DNA of 64,000 bases from Notospermus geniculatus. Lineage: Eukaryota > Nemertea > Pilidiophora > Heteronemertea > Lineidae. Position numbers and translations under genes: made by a program. The first letter of the stretch is position 1. Each line of letters starts with the position of its first letter. A model generated the notes under the pieces. That model saw only the letters and a program-made list of their open reading frames with translations. It did no database searches and was not told where the DNA came from. Of this stretch, positions 1 to 12,200 are shown piece by piece. The DNA is taken from the NCBI GenBank assembly GCA_002633025.1, contig NMRB01001776.1:65815-129814 (forward strand), written 5' to 3'.

Positions 1-230
1 ATTTAAAGCAGTTTTTTGATATAACAAAGAATTCTCTGTTCAACTGCATAACTTTCCGGCAAGGCAACAGCCTATTTTCCATTTTGTTATAAATCAGGCA
101 GAGAAGGAAAACAATATGATTACACATGATTACGCAAAGTCAACATCTCAGCTCTCAAAATCGGACCCCTCTGAAACGCGTTTCACAGGGATCCGATGGG
201 GCAGTGGAGCCTAAGGATGTAAATGTAATG
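1..230. repeat. Dispersed repeat, uninterrupted copy
   Basis: Nearly the same sequence recurs at 32788-33117, including the run around the tract gcataactttccggcaagg. Here the tract gagcctaaggatgtaaatg is continuous, whereas in the second copy a hairpin element of about 105 bp sits in the middle of it. This copy is therefore the empty site. It is cut off by the window edge and no coding potential is seen. Confidence 0.8.
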
Positions 231-672
231 GATGTTTATCTGTTGTGATAATCATTGTCACGTGATTTATAGAGCATGATCTTTGTTGTATTTGTTCCAC
301 ATGGCATGATTCCGTATTTAGACGAAATGGATAATGTGGTACTGAGGCGCCGCTTATTGCTGTAATCCAGAAAAGTGTCATTGCGTAACTTCCTATATTG
401 TCTGCCATGATCATTTTGATGATATTTCTGAAGGTTTCCCTATGGTGAGGTTGCCGGGTTTTTTCGACTTTCCAATCGTGCTATTCTGTGCGATTTTTGA
501 TTATATGTTGTTGTCCAAGTGTCAAAACTACAAGAAACCGTCAATAAACCTTTTCGCACATTTTTTCCAGATTCGGCAGTTTTTTATATATTGACCGGAA
601 TAACAACCACTTCGAATGCCTTTTTTAATAGCACTTGTTGTGCGGAAAGTCTTCACATGCTTGCAATTCAAC

Positions 673-854
673 TACAGTAGAACCTCTCTTAGCGGACACC
701 TCTGCCAGGAGGACACCTCTCTATTAAGGACACCGAAGTTCAGTCCCAAATTGACCATTTCTACTCATTTTGACCTCTGTATTCAGGACACCTCTCAATT
801 AAGGACAGCATTTGTCAGTCCCAGAGGTGTCCTTAATAGAGAGGTTCCATTGTA
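673..854. mobile_element. pogo/mariner-type MITE
   Basis: The ends read TACAGTAGAACCTCT and AGAGGTTCCATTGTA, an imperfect terminal inverted repeat bounded by TA. Internally there are repeated ggacacctct words. TA targets with CAGTRGAACC ends are typical of non-autonomous pogo/Tigger-like elements. There is no transposase. Confidence 0.75.
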
Positions 855-994
855 ATGACTCAAAACGTCTGACAAATCGGCACATTTTTTTAACAACTTA
901 CCGGAATATGATTATACTACTTTGATTTTTTTCCTTGTGGGTATCGTTCCCAAATGAACACAGATCATTGAGGGACAACTTTGAATCATGAGGA

Positions 995-1215
995 AATGAA
1001 ATGGTCAATGGACCACGTGCTGTCCTGTGGGTGAACGTACCAGAAGAATTGTTTTCAATTGTGTTTCCGGTTTTAGCCACCAGGTGGCCAAGCCAAAAAT
1101 CGAATTTGGCCGAAACTTAGTGACATTGGTCATCTGACCAGGCTAGTAGTCCAGCAAATCTGAGCGAAAAATCGGGCGAAGCGGGAAGAAATCGCAACAG
1201 AAGTTAGGTCACCTT
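995..1215 (+). repeat. Partial copy of the AGCTCACC/GACGACG repeat family
   Basis: This begins with the family's 5' signature (gaaatggtcaatggacca, then gtgaacgtaccagaag) and continues with the caccaggtggccaag box and the gtcatctgacc box seen in the copies at 25314, 30659 and 44034. The GACGACG tail and the 3' AGGTGAGCTA end are missing, so it is truncated. Confidence 0.65.
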
Positions 1216-2033
1216 TGACATCATATCTAAAATCGGATTCCGGGAACCCACTTAATTTGCATATTCAATTTTGTGAACTGACTTCAATATTGGACGCTGA
1301 TGGACGCAACAGCTGAGTTCTGTACAGGAGAATGGGATCAGATATACAGCTAACTTTTGAACGGTTTGATTTGCACCCCGTAAACGTATTACCAAAATTC
1401 ATAAGCGAGCGCTTGCTTATGAATTCTTGGTATTACCAACAGGTAGAAATATGGTGCCTCGGAACCAGACAAGTATATTCTGAATTATTTTCAGTTGTTA
1501 TGTAATAAGATATGACGCTTTTTTATACGAATTAACACAAAATGGGTCAAAATGCATAAAACGTCAATTTCAATAAGGCAGCTGCTTAAAACTTCCAAAG
1601 AATAGGCTTGTTGAGGCCAAGAGAGGGACACCTTTTCTGTCCCACCCTGTGGTAAAAGTTTCGTGACAAATGATAGAATATTGTGGAAGTTAAATAAGGC
1701 ATTGGAATCGACTCAATCGGCGTCACGCTGATGCCAAAAAAACTTCACTTTCTGAAGAACAGCACCACTTCGATTACTGACAAAAAGTCATCTTCTCACT
1801 GCATCATGGCTATGCCACTAAAAGTAGAAAACTTTATGGGTGAACTAAAGCCAGCCATTGTTGGAGAGTGCCCCATAATAGCACAGAAATGCCCTTGACC
1901 GCAGCAGTCAAGGGCAGCAGTCGAGTCAACTCCAAAACGGGCCTAGCAGCGCTCTTGTCTGCATTCGGGGGGGGGGGGGGGGTTNATCAGATACTAATCC
2001 AAGGTTTCTGAAGCATCATTTTAATTGATTCAG
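1216..2033. other. Unassigned intergenic or intronic sequence
   Basis: No gene is seen. It contains a short perfect hairpin at about 1393-1438 (ttcataagc against gcttatgaa) and a poly-G run ending in an N at 1967-1985, probably a sequencing gap. The last bases form a plausible splice acceptor for the following exon. Confidence 0.4.
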
Positions 2034-2664
2034 GGTCATGGGTAGAGCCAGGTATGAACGGTCGTCAGTATTTGAGCACGTCCTGGTCTTGAATGGGAGC
2101 CACGCCATGGCGTTTTATATCCCGGGTATGCGCAACATATTTTACTCTAAAGAAATGTCGTTCGTAATCTACACGTGGATGAAGGCATATCCACCAGCAT
2201 TTTGTCACGTGATTGTCTCACAAAATAATACGAGTTTTGTGTCTTTCAAGCAAAGATCCGATGGCTTGATGTCTTTCTGTACGTACACTATACGGGGAAG
2301 GAGGTGTGATTATTTCCGTACAAAAATTCTTACTCTTGTCAAATGACAGTATACTGTGGTTACAATTGATAAAAGGTCGGCAGCTAAAATGAAATTTAAA
2401 GCCATGATATTCTCAAACGGACAGGCAATATCTCAGGAAACTAACTTCTATCTTGGCGCACCGGTCATATTAAATTCCAATACACAAGTTATACTTTGGA
2501 CTGGTGTGAAGAGTGCAGTTTCACACTTTGCCGTGTTTGACTATAAGTTTACCGTCGAGGACGTTGTTGCCCTGGATGCAAAGATTGGTAAGGAAAATTA
2601 TTTGGAAGTCAACAAATTCCGCAAGAGAACGAAGTCTATGGGCCATATTCTAGAACCTTCCTAA
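2034..2664 (+). pseudogene. LamG-like (concanavalin A-like) domain exon with in-frame TGA
   Basis: An open frame of about 207 codons follows an acceptor-like tract (ttttaattgattcag) and is broken once, by TGA at 2344-2346. The translation has the order of a LamG/Laminin_G_3 domain: a strand ending FVIYTWMKA, a VIVSQNN strand, then QYTVVTIDKRS followed by a NGQ turn, and near the end a FAVFDYKFTVEDVVALD segment like the usual 'derriynraLs.eEi.aL' end. The TGA falls exactly where the family has the conserved Trp before 'hhvavtvd', so it looks like TGG changed to TGA. LamG domains are usually extracellular ligand-binding modules. The last residues run into a hairpin element. It may be a pseudogene exon, or a sequence error in a real one. 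No other exons were recognised nearby. Confidence 0.5.
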
Positions 2665-2756
2665 CTCTAAGGTTTACCTTTAGCTATTGTTTGCAGGGCA
2701 GAATACAAAAGCTTAAAGTGGACCTTTGAGTTAAGGAGGCTTCTAGAATATGGGCC
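2640..2756. mobile_element. Hairpin MITE
   Basis: Arms around ccatattctagaa and ttctagaatatgg, each followed by similar ccttcctaactc/gagttaaggagg tracts, form an imperfect hairpin. Its left end overlaps the last codons of the LamG-like frame and probably supplies that frame's stop. Confidence 0.55.
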
Positions 2757-2903
2757 TATATCATTAACTCTTCCTCGGGGAACATTGGTGCAAATTGGGT
2801 TTTGGGAGCTCAACTAACGCCTTTGTTGCAATCATAATATTCATACCCGGTACCTTACATGCATATCGACAGTTTCAGTTTTTAATTGTTGATCAATCTG
2901 ATC

Positions 2904-3203
2904 AACCTGGCACTGGCACGCTGGCACTGGCACTGGTATCATATTATGGCCAGAAATCATGGAAAAAATCTATACATTGTATATACCTAACAGCTATTAT
3001 TTTGGAAGATAATAGGGCCAACCAGTTTAACATGGATCAATTTTGTTGGGAAGAAAAGTTCTAGTTTTTTAAGACTTTTCAACATAATTGATCCATGTTT
3101 AACTGGTTGGCCCTATAATCTTATTATCTTCCAAAATAATAACTGTTAGGTAAATAAACCATTTTTCATGATTTCTGACCATAATATGATGCCAGTGCCA
3201 GGT
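2904..3203. repeat. 300-bp imperfect palindrome
   Basis: The left arm (ggcactggtatcatattatgg .. ggccaaccagtttaacatgg) and right arm (ccatgtttaactggttggcc .. ccataatatgatgccagtgcc) are reverse complements over about 130 bp each with a short centre. It has the look of a foldback MITE. The short frames inside it are not convincing genes. Confidence 0.7.
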
Positions 3204-3639
3204 TTAGAACCAACCCTGGAGAAACCGATACTCCCGGCATGGTGAGATATTTCCCGGAAGTTACAATAGCCTACTCCTCCAATGGAATATATGCGAAATC
3301 CCAATTAGTTTCTGTGGAAAATTTCTAGACACAGAGAACTTTTTCATTGTGTTCATCTGTAGGCTACTTTTTCACTTCCGACTCGATTCGACCCAGGGAA
3401 ACGACCAAGAGGTAAGACATATATACGCACATGTACATTTACTGCATATATCGATATAGAAGGTAAGGCGTTTCATATACCGCACGATGGTTGCGGATGC
3501 ACAGAAGGTAAGCCGTTGTCAGATCAATGTTCACAAGAAAATGCGTTTTGGAGAACATATTCCCACATACTCCGCTGTTCTTGGGATACTTTCTTCTTGA
3601 ATGCCAGACATTGGAACACGATCATCTTCTGTGTTAAAG

Positions 3640-3715
3640 CTGACGTGAACGAACCAAAAAGCCCCCATGCGACGAGCAAGAGAATTGCAAACGCCATCCA
3701 AACACCTCAAACGAA
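3640..3715 (-). repeat. Dispersed repeat shared with 10366-10447
   Basis: The reverse complement of this tract (ttgcaattctcttgctcg, then cgttcacgtcagctttaa) is found on the plus strand at 10366-10447 inside intron 1 of the GPCR gene. The function is unknown. Confidence 0.6.
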
Positions 3716-3743
3716 GGCTCAGAACATGATAGACCCCACGAGG

Positions 3744-3908
3744 CCAGGAGGGCGCCACTTTATTTGCCTTCAGGCAACAGAGCTGTCAACATCTCCGGAC
3801 ACCTCATGCACTAAGAAAAAAATTATAGTCATTTAGACGGGATTCGAACCGTCGATCTTCTGATTTGTAATCCACCAGTCTATCCACTCGGCCAACGAGC
3901 CAGCTGAC
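3744..3908 (-). mobile_element. tRNA-derived SINE, minus strand
   Basis: Read on the minus strand it has a Pol III box A (TGGCCGAGTGG, 3884-3894) and a perfect box B (GGTTCGAATCC, ending near 3840). These are followed by a tail ending in ggcgccctcctgg. A full tRNA fold fails: the anticodon stem can only be drawn with a 9-nt loop. It is therefore a tRNA-derived element and not a tRNA gene. The tail matches that of the plus-strand SINE at 4003-4175. Confidence 0.65.
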
Positions 3909-4002
3909 AGCGACATGGTTTGTGTTTGTCATAGACGTAGGTCTTCGACTTATACGAACATGTAATAATACTACGAATAAGAGAACACATGAGAAGTCTT
4001 CC

Positions 4003-4175
4003 AACAAATTCAGTGGCCGAATGGGGAAGATGGCGGAACAGAGATAACAGGGCGTGGGTTCGATTCCCAGCTGGCTCAACATTTCTTCTTTCGAAAAAGG
4101 TGTTCATCAGGAGCTCACCAGAGGAGATGTTGACACCTCGACAGCTCAAAGACAAATAAGGTGGCGCCCTCCTGG
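4003..4175 (+). mobile_element. tRNA-derived SINE, plus strand
   Basis: Box A (TGGCCGAATGG, 4014-4024) and box B (GGTTCGATTCC, 4057-4067) have tRNA-like spacing. They are followed by a tail containing ggagatgttgaca and ending ggtggcgccctcctgg, shared with the neighbouring SINE on the other strand. The two lie head to head about 100 bp apart. Confidence 0.65.
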
Positions 4176-4959
4176 CACTCTTCCGCTATGGCTGGGTAAT
4201 GTTGACTGTTGAAGCAAAGACGTTTGAAGCATGCGTTCCGTTATTCACGTTTTCAATCGAATCCTCCCATTCATATACCTCTCCCGGTGCCTCTCATGAT
4301 TTTAGGAGACTTCGGCCTCTGGTGTTCAGTGTGCATACCCAAGTCTTCACTGGTCGTCAACTGAGAAGACGGGTTTTGTAACACACGACGCCACAACCTA
4401 CAAGACTAATTCCGTTCTTACTCTTCAATACTACATGTACATGTATATTTCATACAGGCTTCGTGTTCAAAAAAATTAGGCCAGCCTCTTTTGACCAACG
4501 TCACGATTTAACTTTCGAATTCGAGATGGTGTGCATAATGCGGTGTATACAAAACAACTCTTGCTGTAGTGTATCGATGGTAACCCCCGAACATGCGGCC
4601 TGGTGTCAATTACTTTCAAATGATGGGAAGCAAATCGTGAAAAATCCAATGCGAGGATCAAAGTGGAAAATGGAGGCCATTGAATGTGATTGAGGAAGTA
4701 ACTCACAGGGTATGTCATAAAAAGGAAATCAATCCACGCAAATGGGTTCATCTGAGCATGTCATATGCACACTCCAAAGCGTACTGCTGCATAGTGAAGT
4801 CGAAGCTATGAACTTTCCATTGGTACCATTTCGACATTTATAGAGTTACCCATTACTGAGCATCATAGTCTTGAAAAAGACATGCGGACATCACTTCGTT
4901 CCAAGTAGGGAAATTCCGTGCAGTTGGCACAACTGGTTTGATGCCAAATGGAGGGCCAT
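4176..4959. other. Unassigned sequence
   Basis: Short open frames only (60-91 codons), in several overlapping frames, without recognisable domains or convincing splice signals. No long inverted repeat was seen. Confidence 0.3.
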
Positions 4960-5305
4960 GGAGAATTAGCGGAATCAGCGGATCTGGCGGATTCTGTATA
5001 AAATTTTATAATAAATAGAAATTAATCAACTAACATGATTTTTCAAGTGTTCTATGTGCTGCACAGGTTATAAAGGAAAAGCTGCAACAGCATCGGGCAT
5101 GGCAACTGGTCAAACTATTTCTGCAAATCAGTTTTGTTGCCTTCTTTGAATTACCGACTTCAAAAGCTATTTTCAAGTTCCTTTATAATCTGTGTGGCAT
5201 ATAGAACACTTGAAAAATTATATTACTTAATTAATTTCCATTTATTATTTAATTTTGTACAGAATCCGCTAAATCCGCCAGGTCCGATGATTCCGCTAAT
5301 TCTCC
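4960..5305. mobile_element. Hairpin MITE
   Basis: The ends are ggagaattagcggaatc and (g)attccgctaattctcc, with the inverted repeat running about 35 bp inward (ggcggattctgta/tacagaatccgctaaatccgcc). Subterminal tracts such as aagtgttctat and atagaacactt also pair. No coding sequence is present. Confidence 0.75.
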
Positions 5306-5963
5306 CGCCCCCAAATGGAGCAGTCAGCTGCGCTTATCACAAAAAGACGGCAGCAAGTTCAAGCGGACCAAAACAATAGTCATACCCTTTTGCTAACGTT
5401 TGATGCACTCGCAATAGATGATCACTCAAATCGTGCACTCTCATCGGCATTTTCCGTACACATCGTGATCACACAATGGACCGTTATCACTGCCAGGGCC
5501 GTATTTAAAGGGGCGAGGGGGCAGTGCCCCCCCCCNCCCCCCCCCCCCGAGCAGAATGTGGAATTACGGCCCTGACTGCTACAGCCAGACGCCGTTCTTT
5601 CCGGCCATTCATCCATCGATTATTCTGCTTCCTTGACCAGTTGTGGAATTCGTGCATATTCGGCGTTCAGCCACACTGTAAAAAATGGAATAGTCCCCGC
5701 GGGTAAATTTTACCAATGCCATCGGCAATTTCGATTTTACCACAGAAAAGGGTAATATTTGCTCAAAAGCGCCGGACAATATTACCTATCCGTGGGTATT
5801 CTCAGGCGCCTTTCTTATTATTGGAGGTAATGTTTACCTGGAACCGTGGGTAAAACTGGGGACAAGCTTACTACCCATTTACCTACTACTTTGCACCTGC
5901 ACATAAAGTATCAGGAGGACAATGTGGTAACTAAAATGACAAATCAGTGTCCGGCCGATCCAC
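5306..5963. other. Unassigned, with poly-C gap
   Basis: It contains a poly-C run with an N near 5528-5549. Around 5670-5880 there is a block of repeated gggtaa/ttaccc words (cactgtaaaaaatgg .. gggtaaaactggg) that looks like another decayed inverted-repeat element. No gene is supported. Confidence 0.3.
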
Positions 5964-6542
5964 TTAGCTGAAACAAAGGGTACAACTTTCGGTACATAAT
6001 GCCGCCTTATTACAAAGAACTAAGAGATTATCTCTTGTATACTGGTAACTGTGGTTTATATCTACACGGCAATGAAGCCAGAATTCAAAAATTTGTTTCC
6101 ATTGCCGAGGAAATCTCAAATTTTATTCGAGGTTTGACCACTCCACACATGAGCAATAACAACAATTGACTGCTATGGTAACTCAATGACTTGTATTTTG
6201 GGATCATGCAGTCTTGTAATTCTATTCACATGCCAGGAGTGTCAGGGCAGGCTTACATCATCATGCCACTGTACATTCTGAATAGGAGTGGGCCTACCAG
6301 CATGCAGTGCATTGAGTTCAGAGGGTTTAGTCTAGAAGCCCCTATCTTAGGACCGACATTTGAGCTGAAAATAAGTTCGAGCAAAAACACCATTTTAGTC
6401 AGTTTCCGCAATAAATTTTGAAATTCTGGCTTCATTGCGTGTAGATACAAACCCAAAGTTACAAGTACACAGAAAATAATTTCTTAGTTCTTTGTAAAAA
6501 GCCGCATTTATGTACCGAAAGTTTGGCCTTTGTTTTAGCTAA
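5964..6542. mobile_element. Long-TIR DNA element
   Basis: The left arm starts ttagctgaaacaaaggg and includes ctttcggtacataatg and acaaagaactaag. The right arm ends with the complement, tgtaccgaaagttt .. tttgttttagctaa. The inverted repeat spans roughly 110 bp at each end, with indels. The 350-bp centre has no recognisable gene. Confidence 0.7.
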
Positions 6543-6691
6543 CTGGGTCATCAGCAAGTGACAAACTCCACATTTTTGTTACTGCACTGTCCCTCTGATA
6601 TATTTAGTGCAGCTGCAAGTTAAAATGGCTAGGTCATTTTTGACATTTTCAAAAAACTGGACTCAGAAAATTTGGACACTGAACCTAGCCC
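6543..6691. other. Short spacer
   Basis: Unassigned sequence between two inverted-repeat elements. Confidence 0.3.
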
Positions 6692-6695
6692 TTAA

Positions 6696-7466
6696 GCCCG
6701 AATTTATTCATACCCCATGAAAAATTACAGGAAAAATATTTAGAAAATACCTATCAGTTGAACTGGCACGGCTGTGGCTTCATTTTATGACATTCGAAAT
6801 GTACAGAGATTGAAAAATATTGTCAAAATATCACGAAGATATCACAATATCAAAATATCATGAAAAACCTAACTTTTGAAAATTTCAGATACATGTATTT
6901 GATTCGAAATTGATTTCACATCATACAACCTTGTCATGGAACCTTTGTGAAGAAATATTGGCGTTAATATACCTCTTCATTTTTGCGGCATAATTTTGAA
7001 AAACTGCTTGATTTTGACGCCTTTTTCTTCCCTTTTTGCTATTTATTCAAATTACTGTCTCGTATGATTGAAGAAGTCAGAAAATTAGGTGGAATATTTT
7101 TTCATTTGACTATGTGGACCTGATGGCATTCGATTTTTTTCAAAATTCTTGAAATTATGAAAGTATCAAATGTGAAAGTGCAATTTCACAAAATCGAAGT
7201 GAGATTTTCGAAAACTTTCTTTACTGCAATTTTTAGAATTGGCCATAGTATGATATGATGTCGATTTCGAATCAAATATTTGAAATTTTAGAAAGTTAGG
7301 GTTTTCATGATATTTTGAAATTGTGATATTTTGCCCATATTTTTTAAATCTCTGTACATTCCGATTAAGAGTCATTCAATGAAGCCTAAGACGTGCCAGT
7401 TCAGCTGATGTCTATTTTCTCAATATTTTTCCTGTAATTTTTCATGGGGTATGAATAAATTCGGGC
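6696..7466. mobile_element. TTAA-flanked foldback element
   Basis: The 771-bp element begins gcccgaatttattcat and ends with the complement. TTAA lies directly outside both ends (6692-6695 and 7467-7470). The arms stay complementary for about 230 bp (for example ccaacagttgaactggcac-like tracts and gattcgaaat/atttcgaatc). TTAA duplications are typical of piggyBac- and Kolobok-type elements. The right half, with the same end, recurs at about 28256-28785. In both copies the end is followed by ctgtac, so the true border could lie slightly further out. Confidence 0.75.
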
Positions 7467-7594
7467 TTAACTGTACAACCACAAGTCCGACATCCGTTAG
7501 ACTGCCGCCTGTTGTACTAGCACTTTAAACGGCCAGGCCACTCCATTGAGCACCTGAGGTTCACCATACTGCAACTTTGCCCAGATGATGTTCT

Positions 7595-7704
7595 GGGGCC
7601 TGTTTCATAAAGTGATTTTAAGCTAATACTACCATTAACTCAATGCATTTTCCACTTGATTAAAAGGTACCATTAGCTTTAAGTCACTTTATGAAACCGG
7701 CCCC
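7595..7704. mobile_element. Small hairpin MITE
   Basis: The ends ggggcctgtttcataaagt and actttatgaaaccggcccc are complementary, and the inner tracts aagctaat/attagctt continue the hairpin. At about 110 bp it resembles, but is not the same as, the GGCCGTATGCATAAA hairpins at 23312 and 44690. Confidence 0.7.
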
Positions 7705-8390
7705 TGAGCCGCAGAGAGTGGATTTGGATTTTGGATTTCATTCACTTTCCCTGAAGAGGAGGGCATCTTCAGAATCTTCTGGTATAGAGGAGGGCCTCAG
7801 TCTTTACTTTACTCCTTGCGGATTTACATGTACGCCCTGCATTACTTTCCCAGAAGAGGAGTGCCTCTCACCTAACTGCCCTTCCCTTTCCTCGATAGAA
7901 ATTGCCTCTTCACAACATTTTATTTTAATTATTTGAGCAGCTTTCTTTTTCTGTCTCCTCCCTTTGTCAGCTAAGCAGCCCCTTGTTTTAGCGTCCCAAG
8001 CTCTAAGGCCTTTAATCATTTATCAGGAATTACCAGCTCTTTCATTCCTTGGGTTTTTAATTACCTCTCACTTTACTTTCATTGGAAGGGCGTCTCCCTT
8101 TGATTCACTTTCCTAATTAGCTCCTTAAAATTACGTTCGTGTGCTTTCGACTTTAGTGAATAATGCCTAAGAAGGCCCTTGTCTGGGCCGAAAATTTGCA
8201 AAATTTTCAGACGACTGTCTCCATGGTAGATAACCGTTCCGAAATGTTAGTTTTCCATGCCACTGAAGAGTATGAAACTTTGGGTGATACCTTGTGTAAA
8301 GTGACAAGAAATTTAACACATTAGTTCTCCTTAACGCCATCAAACAAATGGAAATATCAAAGCAACGGATGGATGTGTTCGACCACAAAG
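7705..8390. other. Unassigned; repeated gaagaggagggc words
   Basis: Several short direct repeats of the type ccctgaagaggagggc and cccagaagaggagtgcc lie between 7750 and 7870. No gene or inverted repeat was identified. Confidence 0.3.
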
Positions 8391-8580
8391 GAATCAAACA
8401 TAAAGGTTTAACTGCGGACGATGTGGTAACTGAGGGATACACTTCATGTGTTGCCACCAGATATCTCTCACTGCCTGAATTTTGGCTTCTGTTGAAGTTT
8501 AAAGGGATAGTTTGCACATTTGTAAAATGCTAAATTTGTAAGTTGAACCTGACAGTGTATGTTTGATTCCTTTATGGTAC
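8391..8580. repeat. Dispersed repeat shared with 33125-33606
   Basis: The tract from taaaggtttaactgcg through cacttcatgtgttgccacc to gcctgaattttggctt recurs at 33125-33219, and the tract aaatgctaaatttgtaagtt recurs at 33555 onward. In the second copy about 310 bp of extra sequence separates the two parts. Confidence 0.7.
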
Positions 8581-9294
8581 GACTCAGTGAAATTGCCCGT
8601 GTAACTTCCTCGTCAGTAAACTGCATTGATTATCGCCACGGGAGCGCCCTTTTTTGTGACGCCCATTAATTGTGCCCTTTAGCGTGCGTGATCGTATTCA
8701 TGCCCTCAGGGCAACACGATGGGCGATTTTAACTTCTGAGGGACACCATGCGTGGGTTCATTATTTGAATCTCAATCCATCGACAATTTTCCCATTCAGT
8801 GCCTGTGTAAAATGGTTGGTGCACTCGGTGCTGGTCGTTCCACTTCCTTTCAGACAGATTTTAAAGCGAATACCGATGGCAAACATTTCACAATGGTTGT
8901 CGTGTGACTCACAGTAAGGAAACGGTATTATGTAACCAGGACTTACTTCATGAGACAACAAGCTTCAAATGTTTAATGCGAATACAAGAGATATAGCACG
9001 ATGCACAATTGTTACATGTAGGCTACATTGTGTATATTTTACCGCGTGTGGCGCCTCATATATCGACATCGCACGGAGAATTCTCGTTTTATAGAGTTTG
9101 GTCGAAGCTGGCACCTGTTTGACAAGGGAGAAATTGCATGGGGGACAACTCGGAGGACAAGTAACTACTCGTGAGATTCATGAATGCCGGGAAAGGACTT
9201 AAAACCGGTAGCTAATTCGATTCGGGGCATTTCGGGAGTATTTCAACCGCATGATTCAAGTTCGACTTGTTTCCGTCACATCTGAAGTGCAACA
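8581..9294. other. Upstream region of the GPCR gene
   Basis: No repeat or coding sequence was recognised. It would contain the promoter and 5' UTR of the following gene, but no certain TATA box or initiator can be pointed to. Confidence 0.3.
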
Positions 9295-12200
9295 ATGATG
9301 TCAGAAGCTACCGAACCAAAACAGCCCGTGCACGACCTCTCCACCTTGCATACACTCTATACGTTCGTCACGAAGTATATGTGGTTACCTACCGTCACCC
9401 TCGGTATCCCAGGCAACATAATGTGCATACTAGTCAGTTTACGTGAAGGAAACAGAAAGGTCTCAACGTGCATATACATTGCAGCTCTTGGCACTGTTGA
9501 CACCATCTTACTTTCTATAACGGTAATTCCCTTTCTACAGGTATTCTGGGTGGAGGTTGATAAAACGGAACTGCAATTGACGTAAGTTTCAATAGTTAAG
9601 ACCGCCACCACCTCACAAGGTGGCGATCTTCATTGGTTTCACTGGATTTCTCTCTCTCTCTCGATCTCTCTCCATCCAATCTGTGGTTTCGGCAGGATAA
9701 CTCAAAAAATACGCCACGTATCGCGACGAAACTTTCAGGAATTGTAGATATGCATGTTACACGGAACCCTATTGATTTTGGGGGTCATTCGCCAACAATG
9801 AACTGTTAAATTAGATAAACATGGGCCATTGAACCATCTTTTTTTGAAGATGGGGATTTGGCCTAGTGGTTTATGGCGTGCTGCCCCTCAGTGCTGACGA
9901 TTGATGCCTTATGCGAGGGTCCGTGGGTTCGATTCTGGTAGGAAGCAATGTCTTTCACCTTAGAAACCCGATTTCTATTTCATATTGTTAAATTAGATGA
10001 AGTTTGTTGTCCTAACGAATCAGCGATCGAAATGAATTTGGCCGGGTGCCATGATGTAGGCCTACCCGTATTTCGCGGAAAATAACACGCACATTTGTCT
10101 GAAATCAATAACATTTCAATGGTCATGATCCGACAAGTTTACCAATATTGTGAAATTTAGTAACTTTGAAAACAATAACCCCCTGCTCTTGGCTGCCGCG
10201 AAACACGCAATTGCACTGTAAAGCCGTGTACATCTACATCATACATGCAGGCTTACACTGTAGTGTAAATGACGCATGTTCAGTCCCAATATCATCAGTT
10301 TCTACATTGCCCTAACATATTTACAAAATTCATCAGTGAATTTTCAAGGGCGGTCTTCAAATTGACTCACTTGAGGTGTTTGCAGAGCGTTTGCAATTCT
10401 CTTGCTCGTCGCATGCGGGCTTTCTGTTCGTTCACGTCAGCTTTAAATTCGGACAATATCCCAAATCAACTGTGTCATACCACTCGTATGATGTGCAAAA
10501 TACCAAATAAGAGTAAATGTAAACAATTATATGTATAACAGTTACAGTCCGTGAAGAAAAGATGGTTGCAGTTTTTTAGTGCCCAACCGATATAGGGAAA
10601 TACAGAACAGTACATACTAAACATTTCTTTACCATTGTGAAAGCATTTTATTCATCCTGTGTGTTAGCTATGTCATGCAATAGCCGACTTCATATACGCC
10701 CACGGAACTGTACATTAGATTCGAGTAAAGTCGCACATGGTAGATTTTTTGGTCGTATGCGACTACGAAATATAATGTTGCATGCGGGAAAAAAATCGCC
10801 CGTTTGTGTCCACGTGAAGGAAGAGCTCCTAAGGTGAAAAGGGAATATCATTAGATCTCTCAAGCAATATCCAGAGCGGAAAATTCCGGTGGGGGGATGG
10901 GGTCGCAAACACGCATTTGAGTACGAAATACGAAATTGGGCTTCATTTCCATGACGTACATGTAATGTATTTCAGGAGATGGTTGCTACCACGAATGTCC
11001 CTGCTGCCAGTGCGTCTTTTAGCATATCATGTAAGATCGAGAGAATGTTTAGAGGGGCACGCCAGCAACAAATTACCAATAAGACAATAAAACACTGGAC
11101 ATAAACAAACAAAATGTAAATAAACAATGATTTTCGTGGCCCGCGAAAATACCCGTCATACATTATCTTTAATGCACAACCGTAACTCTATCGGTCATAC
11201 GCTAAAAGACGCTCTTGCAGCAGGCGATATTTGTGATACAAACCATCTCCTGAAATACATTACCTCATGGAAATGAAGTCCAATTTCCTATTTCGTACTT
11301 CCTGTTTCGTCAGATTTCCGAAACCTCATTATTAGAGAGGTTAAGATCTGGTCCGACTCCGACTCCGAGGTGCTAAAATTCGGATTTTTTTCAAGTCTGA
11401 GATAAATTTACCACCCAGGCGGGTTCTATTTGTTCTCCTGAATGAGTAAACACCATTGCTTTGGAAAACCTCGCTGTATGTGATGACGCGGTTCCCAAAA
11501 AAGAGTCCTCTGGAGTTGGAGTCGGGACTCGGAACATTATCTTAATCTCTCTATTAATAAAGCTGCTGCGAGTCTCGGGAGGAAAAGTAAAATTTGGTGT
11601 CCTTCATTTATCATTCAGATTCACGTATTACACTGCGGACACGATGGCAATTTTGTCTGGATTGCTTCTTGCCCTTATGACTGTGGACCGATTCCTTGTG
11701 GTCAGGTTTCCCTTGTCTGCTCGAGTTCGCTGTACACCAAGGAAAGCAAGATTGGCAATCATGTGGACGTTTTTTATCGTGACTGCATTAAACACACACA
11801 TATTCTTTGCCTACAAATTTGTTGGAGACGCTGGCACCGGTACGTGATCTTGATTATTATTGGGGAGGTTTCGAAATCAAACGATAAACCAAAACTTTAC
11901 GACAATGTTATTTTTCATACTACACAATTTTAACAGATTTTGCATTGCATTTTCGGTACAAAAATAAAGTTGTCGTTAACGTTTACGGTTATCGTTTGAT
12001 TTCGAAATCTCCCTATTATCTATTAACTGCACGAAATATAACCGTTTGTATTCCTGATAACAGCTAACAATTTTACACACTGTTACACTACAGAAACCCG
12101 AGGCATGTCATTTAGCGTGTTCGAAAACTTACTCGCGCCTACACCGGTCTGGCACGACAGCGTTTTATTTGTCGGAAGTTCTCCGAGTCGGACCTGTCGC

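Noticed and set aside
3839-3908. tRNA gene on the minus strand
   Set aside because: Boxes A and B are good but the anticodon arm needs a 9-nt loop and no 7-bp acceptor stem forms; SINE head preferred.
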